The notes under the pieces were generated by a model that did not search any database, was not told the origin of the DNA, and was given only the letters and a program-made list of their open reading frames with translations. Shown piece by piece: positions 34,855 through 39,466 of a stretch of 39,466 bases of DNA; positions within the stretch are counted from its first letter, which is position 1, and each line of letters begins with the position of its first letter. The translations under genes were made by a program, and so were the position numbers. The stretch spans positions 1-39,466 of the forward strand of contig JAFUMF010000176.1 of NCBI GenBank assembly GCA_017482945.1. The letters are read 5' to 3'. The stretch is from Lachnospiraceae bacterium (GTDB taxonomy: Bacteria > Bacillota > Clostridia > Lachnospirales > Lachnospiraceae).

Positions 34855-36765
34855 TTACAATTGATATTTCTGCATTTTTCTCCAAAGAGTAGACCGATCC
34901 ATTCCAAGAAGCTTCGCTGCCTGAGTCCGGTTTCCATTACACTGCTCCAAAGCCTTTTTCAATCGTTCCGGTTCGCTTACAACCGGAGATTCCTGATAAT
35001 CCAGACTCGAAGAAGGCATCATAATCGAATCCATGCTAAGATCCTGTGGGTAAAGTGCCTCTTTTAAATCTTCTTTTGTTATCATACTTCCATCTTTCAA
35101 AGCACAGGCACGCTCCACAATATTTTTCAATTCCCGGATATTTCCCATAAATGGATACTGGTGAAGAAGCGGCAATGCATTGGGATTAAGAACCGGTACC
35201 GGCATTCCCATTTCCATGCTCTGATGCTTTAATAAGTTCAAAAACAGAACTTCCACGTCATTCTCTCTGTTCCTAAGCGGCGGAATAAACAGTCTCAGAA
35301 CATCCAGCCGATACATCAGATCCTTTCTGAACATTCCCTGCTCTGACAGTTTCGAAATGCTTTTATTGGTCGCAGAAATAATCCGGACATTGATATCAAT
35401 GACTTTATTATCACCAATTCGACGTACCTGTTTTTCCTGCAGAACCCGGAGCAGTTTGCTCTGAATCGACATGGTCACCTCACCGATTTCATCTAAAAAT
35501 AAGGTTCCTCCATGAGCCTGCTCAAAAAGACCCATCTTTCCACCTTTACTGGTTCCTGTAAATGCGCCTTCCACATATCCAAACAATTCACTTTCCAGAA
35601 GATTTTCCGGAAGTGCAGCACAGTTAATTGCCACAAACGGTCCATTTTTCCGACTGCTGGCATTATGGATGCTCTGTGCAAACAATTCTTTTCCGGTACC
35701 TGTCTCACCAACGATGATGACGTTGGAATCGGAAGCCGCATATCTTCTGGCAGTTTCTATGGTCTGCTCCATAGTCCGGCTCTGATGAATGATATCTTCA
35801 AATGTATATTTTGCTTTTAAGCCTCGTTCGCTGAGTTTTCGACGAATCTGACTCTCTAAGTCCTGAATCATGGTAATATCAGAAAGATTGATTACCACAC
35901 CGGATATTTCCTTATTGGCAATAACAGGGATTCCGCTCACTGACACAGTAGTTTTTGTACCAGGAATTGTAAGGATCCGTCCAATTTCTTCCTGACCTGA
36001 AGCCATAACATTTTTAAACGTTTTATATAAATACGGAAGTGTCTGTTTTAATGGGCGTTCCAACAGACTGATATCCCCATTCATCTGACGAATAACTCTG
36101 TTTCGAACCAGAATGGTACCTTCTGCATTCACATAAAGAACACCATCTTTTGAGGAATAAATAATGGTCTTATACATCTGAGCAATCACACGCTCATATC
36201 GAATCTGTTTCACTGTATGGACCGCCTCATCAATGGCCTGATAAATCGTATCTTCACCAGTTCGAATCACAACGGAGTTGATTCCATGCTGGCGTGCCAG
36301 GATATTCGCAGAATAACCGCCGATAATCGCATCACATCCCGCATCAATTGCTCTGTCGACCGACTCATGAAGCGCTTCATGAGTAGCTGGTGCATAAACC
36401 TTTGCCTCTACACCAAATAATTTACTTATATTCTCTGCCTCAAATAATTGTCCACTAAATCCACAAATAGCAATCTTCTTTGGATGATATGCTTCACAAC
36501 ACTCAGAAATTGCCCGGATGATATCATAACCGGAAATAATCACACCAATGGTCGGTATCTGTTTATACTTTTCCGACGTTTTTCTTGCCGTATATCCTCT
36601 TGCAATAATTGCATCATATTCATCTGCAGGAACGTCCGGTGTCTCCTCCACAGTCATTACCTGGACATCCACATTCAAGTTCTTTTTTTCCGGATGATGA
36701 GAAAGAACGTACTCAACTTTTTCCTTCAATTCAGGATATGGAACGATAAATAACAAACGGATCAT
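34855..36765 (-). CDS. PrpR-type sigma-54 activator
   Basis: A 636-residue enhancer-binding protein. Residues ~1-185 form a PrpR_N sensor domain (IIARGYTARKTSEKYKQIPT, ISECCEAYHPKKIAICGFSG). A PAS domain lies at about 200-320, and the AAA+ domain at about 330-560. The latter has Walker A GETGTGKELFAQ, Walker B GGTLFLDEIGE, an arginine-finger region (MFRKDLMYRL) and the sigma-54 contact loop GAFTGT instead of GAFTGA. A Fis-type HTH ends the protein (GNRTQAAKLLGMDRSTLWRK). It would sense an acid-sugar metabolite and open both flanking -24/-12 promoters. ATG 36765 was chosen for the GGGGGGA ribosome site and because the PrpR_N similarity starts there. Confidence 0.92.
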   Translation of the reverse strand: MIRLLFIVPYPELKEKVEYVLSHHPEKKNLNVDVQVMTVEETPDVPADEYDAIIARGYTARKTSEKYKQIPTIGVIISGYDIIRAISECCEAYHPKKIAICGFSGQLFEAENISKLFGVEAKVYAPATHEALHESVDRAIDAGCDAIIGGYSANILARQHGINSVVIRTGEDTIYQAIDEAVHTVKQIRYERVIAQMYKTIIYSSKDGVLYVNAEGTILVRNRVIRQMNGDISLLERPLKQTLPYLYKTFKNVMASGQEEIGRILTIPGTKTTVSVSGIPVIANKEISGVVINLSDITMIQDLESQIRRKLSERGLKAKYTFEDIIHQSRTMEQTIETARRYAASDSNVIIVGETGTGKELFAQSIHNASSRKNGPFVAINCAALPENLLESELFGYVEGAFTGTSKGGKMGLFEQAHGGTLFLDEIGEVTMSIQSKLLRVLQEKQVRRIGDNKVIDINVRIISATNKSISKLSEQGMFRKDLMYRLDVLRLFIPPLRNRENDVEVLFLNLLKHQSMEMGMPVPVLNPNALPLLHQYPFMGNIRELKNIVERACALKDGSMITKEDLKEALYPQDLSMDSIMMPSSSLDYQESPVVSEPERLKKALEQCNGNRTQAAKLLGMDRSTLWRKMQKYQL

Positions 36766-36796
36766 ATACTTTCCCCCCACCGTAATCACATATAAT

Positions 36797-36844
36797 TTGT
36801 TGCAACACCTGTTGCATTGTTTCAAGTATACAACAGTGCAACAA
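36797..36844. promoter_or_regulatory. Inverted TTGTTGCA/TGCAACAA sites, candidate activator site B
   Basis: TTGTTGCA (36797-36804) and TGCAACAA (36837-36844) are exact inverted copies, with a further TGTTGCA-like half site between them at 36810-36815. The block is 56-103 bases upstream of the sigma-54 promoter of the kinase-aldolase gene and shares GTGCAACAA with site A. Confidence 0.6.
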
Positions 36845-36854
36845 GTGTCGTCAA
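36825..36854 (-). promoter_or_regulatory. Sigma-70 promoter of the sigma-54 activator
   Basis: The minus strand has TTGACG (36849-36854), 18 bases, TATACT (36825-36830), 60 bases before the ATG at 36765. The candidate site GTGCAACAA (36836-36844) lies in its spacer, which would allow the activator to repress itself. Confidence 0.55.
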
Positions 36855-36899
36855 CTGCGAAACCTATCAATACAAAGGGATTCTTTCCTTTCTTCATGA

Positions 36900-36914
36900 T
36901 GGCACAAAATTTGC
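36900..36914 (+). promoter_or_regulatory. Sigma-54 (-24/-12) promoter for the kinase-aldolase gene
   Basis: TGGCAC (36900-36905), five bases, TTGC (36911-36914) followed by T, is an exact -24/-12 element. The ATG at 36960 is 45 bases downstream, with AAGGAGG before it. Confidence 0.85.
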
Positions 36915-36959
36915 TATAATTAAGAGTAATACTTTCTATCAATCTTAAGGAGGAACATT

Positions 36960-38809
36960 ATGGCTGTATTAGGATGTATTGCTGATGATTTTACCGGTGC
37001 CAGTGATGCGGCTTCATTTCTTGTAAAAGGCGGAATGAGCGTACGGCTCTATAACGGAATTCCAGAACATAAAGCACAAGCTGACGAAGCACAGGCCATT
37101 GTCATTGCATTAAAGTCAAGAACTCAGGAAACAGAGTATGCAGTAGAAGACAGTTTAAAAGCTGCTGCATTTTTATTGAATCAGGGCGTCAAACAATTGT
37201 ATTTTAAATATTGCTCTACCTTTGATTCCACACCGTCAGGAAATATTGGACCTGTGGCGGATGCTCTCATGGAATTGATAAATGCGCCATGTACGATTTT
37301 ATGTCCGGCTCTTCCGGTAAATGGAAGGACTGTTGAAAACGGAAATCTTCTGGTAAATGGTATTCCACTCCATGAAAGCCATATGAAAAATCATCCGCTG
37401 ACACCAATGTGGGACAGCAAAATTGCAAAGCTGATGGAACCACAGAGCAAATATGAATGCTTGAATGTCAATGCTGCAGAACTAAAAGAGTTTTGTCTGG
37501 ATTCTGTATACAAAGAGTATCAAAAATCCGGTCGACCAATTTATATCATACCAGACTATATCAATTCCAATGACGGTGAAACAATTGCCGAGATATTTGG
37601 CCAGCTTCCACTTTTGACCGGAGGAAGCGGAATTTTAGAGCCTCTGGCAAAAATATGGACCAAAAAACTTTCCTCAGAAGGAAATATTCCGACCAGTGCA
37701 ACTACAGGAAAAGCCCTTATTTTAGCAGGCAGCTGTTCGAACGCGACTCTCGGACAGATTGCATGGTACAAAAATCAGAATACACCATGCTATAAATTGG
37801 ATCCAAAGGCCATGATGGAGGGACGGCAGACCATCGAAGATGCCTGGACATTTATCAAAGATCACACAACAGAGACTGAATCTGTCCTTGTGTATAGTTC
37901 GGATACTCCGGAAAAAGTTAAGGAATATCAGAAAATGGGGATTGAAGCAGTTGCGTCCATGTTGGAAGGTGCCACTGCCGAACTGGCGGTTCGCGCTGTG
38001 GATGCCGGATTCACAAGAATTATATCTGCCGGCGGAGAAACTTCCGGTGCTGTAACAAAAGGACTGGGATTTTCTTCTTACTGGATGGGAGAAAGTGTCG
38101 CTCCGGGTGTTCCGATCATGGTACCGACCGAACGCTCTGATATTCGTTTAATTTTGAAAAGTGGAAATTTCGGCCAGGAAGATTTCTTTGGACGTGCGCT
38201 TGCAATGACGACTAATTATGATCCGGAATTAAAAAGCAAACTAGATACAGCTGTCTGGATCGCACACAGCTTGTTCGAACGCGGAAAAACTTCCGGCTCT
38301 TCTGCCAACTTAAGTTTCCGCCATAAAGATCATATTTATATTAGTATCAGTGGTTCCTCTTTCGGAACCATGAAAGAAGATGATTTTGCAGTTATTTCTC
38401 TGGACGGTTCCATTCTTTCCGAGAAAAAGCCCAGTAAAGAGTGGCCGCTTCACCTTACTCTTTATGGGAAATCGCCGGATATTGGTGCTGTTATTCATAC
38501 CCACAGCACTTACTCCGTCCTTTGGAGTTTGTACCTTCCTCAACGGAACACGACTGTATCCCGGACCATACTCCCTACCTGAAGATGAAACTCGGAACCG
38601 TAGGCTTAATTCCCTACGAAAAGCCCGGTTCCGAGGCCCTCTTCTCTGCATTCCGTAATGAAATCAACAAGAGCGATGGTTATCTCCTAAAACATCATGG
38701 TCCTGTGGTACCTGGAAAAACAATGATGGACGCTTTCTACTGCTTGGAAGAACTGGAAGAAAGTGCACGTATTGCATGGGAATTATATCGGGCAGGAATC
38801 AGCCAATAA
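36960..38809 (+). pseudogene. DUF1537 four-carbon acid sugar kinase fused to class II aldolase, frameshifted
   Basis: The first ~410 residues are a DUF1537 kinase (GCIADDFTGASDAASFLVKG, YFKYCSTFDSTPSGNIGPVA, ISAGGETSGAVTKGLGFSSY). This family phosphorylates threonate, erythronate or 3-oxo-tetronate. From about 424 a class II aldolase/decarboxylase domain follows (SSANLSFRHKDHIYISISGS, IHTHSTYSVLW). After 38545 the frame goes wrong and stops at 38582. The frame one base earlier continues EHDCIPDHTPYLKMKLGTVG to LLKHHGPVVPGKTMMDAFYC and stops at 38809. Restoring one G in CAACGG-AACAC (near 38545) rejoins both parts at the family's expected spacing. The kinase half may still be made; the aldolase half, with its last metal His, is lost unless the shift is a sequencing error. 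Confidence 0.82.
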
Positions 38810-38825
38810 CCTCCTTATACAAAAC

Positions 38826-38855
38826 GAAAGAGCAGCTCCCCCTGGCTGCTCTTTC
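38826..38855. terminator. Terminator hairpin
   Basis: GAAAGAGCAGC (38826-38836) pairs perfectly with GCTGCTCTTTC (38845-38855), followed by ATCTTTTC. It ends the kinase-aldolase unit. Confidence 0.8.
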
Positions 38856-38883
38856 ATCTTTTCTACACCTATAATATTTACAA

Positions 38884-39466
38884 TCAAGTATTCTTCATCA
38901 CAATCAACTCAATGGAATCGCCCACATGCTCACATGCATCTGCACAGTCTTCCATATGATCATAAATCTCTCTCCAGGAAATAATATCCAGAACATCACT
39001 GCAGTGATCACGCACCTTCAGTGTAGCTTCCAGATAAAGATCATCGCAAGTCTCCTCCATGTGGCTGAGTTCAATGATCATCTCATGAAGCTTCTGCGGT
39101 TTCTTGAAGTTTGCAAGCTCTGTCAGCATATTTTTCATAAGATCACAGCACTTTACAATTCGTTTTGCAAATTCCAGAGCCTCCGGTGTCACTGTTTTGA
39201 TCTGGTCCACATAAAATCTCTGAAGAACTTCTTCGATGCAGTCTGCCACTTCGTCAATATTCTGGCTGATCACTGCCAGATCTTCACGATCAAGCGGTGT
39301 CACGAACGCCTTTGCTAACGCCGCAGTCATTTCATGCTTCTTAGTATCTGCATCATGCTCCAGACGATGCATCTTCTCTAACATCTGCTTGATATTGTTA
39401 TAATCATAATGATTCAGGCACTCTTCCAGATAATTTGCCGCCTGACAGCAGCAAGTCGCCGCTCCA
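38884..39466 (-). CDS. DUF47 / PhoU-like protein (partial)
   Basis: At least 193 residues are visible; the 5' end is beyond the window. The frame is open to the edge and starts there as ATCCCQAANYLEECLNHYDY. Helical segments include MHRLEHDADTKKHEMTAALA, KAFVTPLDREDLAVISQNID, EVADCIEEVLQRFY and WREIYDHMEDCADACEHVGD. The E/D-x-x-x-D repeats at helix starts are the metal-cluster motif of PhoU/DUF47 proteins. These regulators usually sit beside a Pit-type phosphate transporter, and that gene could follow or precede outside the window. Confidence 0.9.
   Translation of the reverse strand, partial: GAATCCCQAANYLEECLNHYDYNNIKQMLEKMHRLEHDADTKKHEMTAALAKAFVTPLDREDLAVISQNIDEVADCIEEVLQRFYVDQIKTVTPEALEFAKRIVKCCDLMKNMLTELANFKKPQKLHEMIIELSHMEETCDDLYLEATLKVRDHCSDVLDIISWREIYDHMEDCADACEHVGDSIELIVMKNT

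Noticed and set aside
1-39466. CRISPR arrays, rRNA genes, complete insertion sequences
   Set aside because: No regularly spaced direct repeats, rRNA signatures or transposase genes with terminal inverted repeats were seen.

Overview
The window looks like a chromosomal segment of an anaerobic, low-to-mid GC Gram-positive of the Lachnospiraceae / Clostridium cluster XIVa type. This is an inference from the gene families: a clostridial-style Tad pilus locus, a clostripain-like C11 peptidase, a DacF-like DD-carboxypeptidase next to a TIGR01906 membrane protein, glucan/choline-binding type repeats on a surface protein, strong AGGAGG ribosome sites, and a sigma-54 catabolic locus with a GntP transporter. 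The species cannot be named from sequence alone.

Layout. (1) 1-4578, minus strand: a tightly overlapping Tad/Flp pilus operon in the order prepilin peptidase, TadZ, TadA, TadB and TadC (cut by the window edge). The prepilin peptidase carries an in-frame TGA right after its first catalytic Asp, and the TadA P-loop has Thr where the invariant Lys should be, so the machine looks disabled. (2) 4933-9452, plus: a small DUF2508 protein, then a two-component system (OmpR-type regulator and a multi-pass histidine kinase) running into an M20 peptidase. (3) 9571-12444, minus: a small conserved protein, a MATE exporter and a second M20 peptidase broken by an amber codon; 12629-13804, plus: a third M20 (M20D) amidohydrolase. 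(4) 13925-16372, minus: a membrane-anchored C11 clostripain-like protease. (5) 16595-22187: an accessory-looking, AT-richer stretch with an HTH-methyltransferase fusion, a GNAT-like gene plus small partner, a tyrosine-integrase remnant, a large secreted cell-wall-binding protein whose promoter contains a run of nine G between -35 and -10, an amidohydrolase remnant, and tRNA-Lys(CTT). (6) 22429-30580: housekeeping and cell-envelope genes (acetamidase/formamidase, thioredoxin, TrmB, SH3b membrane protein, TIGR01906 protein, DD-carboxypeptidase, DEDDh exonuclease, metallophosphoesterase, VOC protein). (7) 30713-38809: a sigma-54-controlled catabolic locus, probably for a four-carbon acid sugar. 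It holds a SAF-domain oxidoreductase-like protein, an MDR dehydrogenase, a GntP permease, a PrpR-type sigma-54 activator, and a DUF1537 kinase fused to a class II aldolase that is frameshifted near 38545. (8) 38884 to the end, minus: a DUF47/PhoU-like protein, cut by the window edge.

How it works together. In region 7 two good -24/-12 promoters (34649-34663 reading left, 36900-36914 reading right) flank the activator gene. Both have upstream sites sharing the 9-mer GTGCAACAA, so one activator can switch on uptake, oxidation, phosphorylation and aldol/decarboxylation steps together. The right-hand site also lies inside the activator's own sigma-70 promoter, which suggests autoregulation. The strongest new-looking signal elsewhere is the poly-G promoter of the surface protein, which has the architecture of slipped-strand phase variation. 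Several genes in this window carry single-base lesions (TGA, TAG, a one-base deletion, a P-loop change). Either the strain is shedding functions or the assembly carries errors; raw reads would decide.
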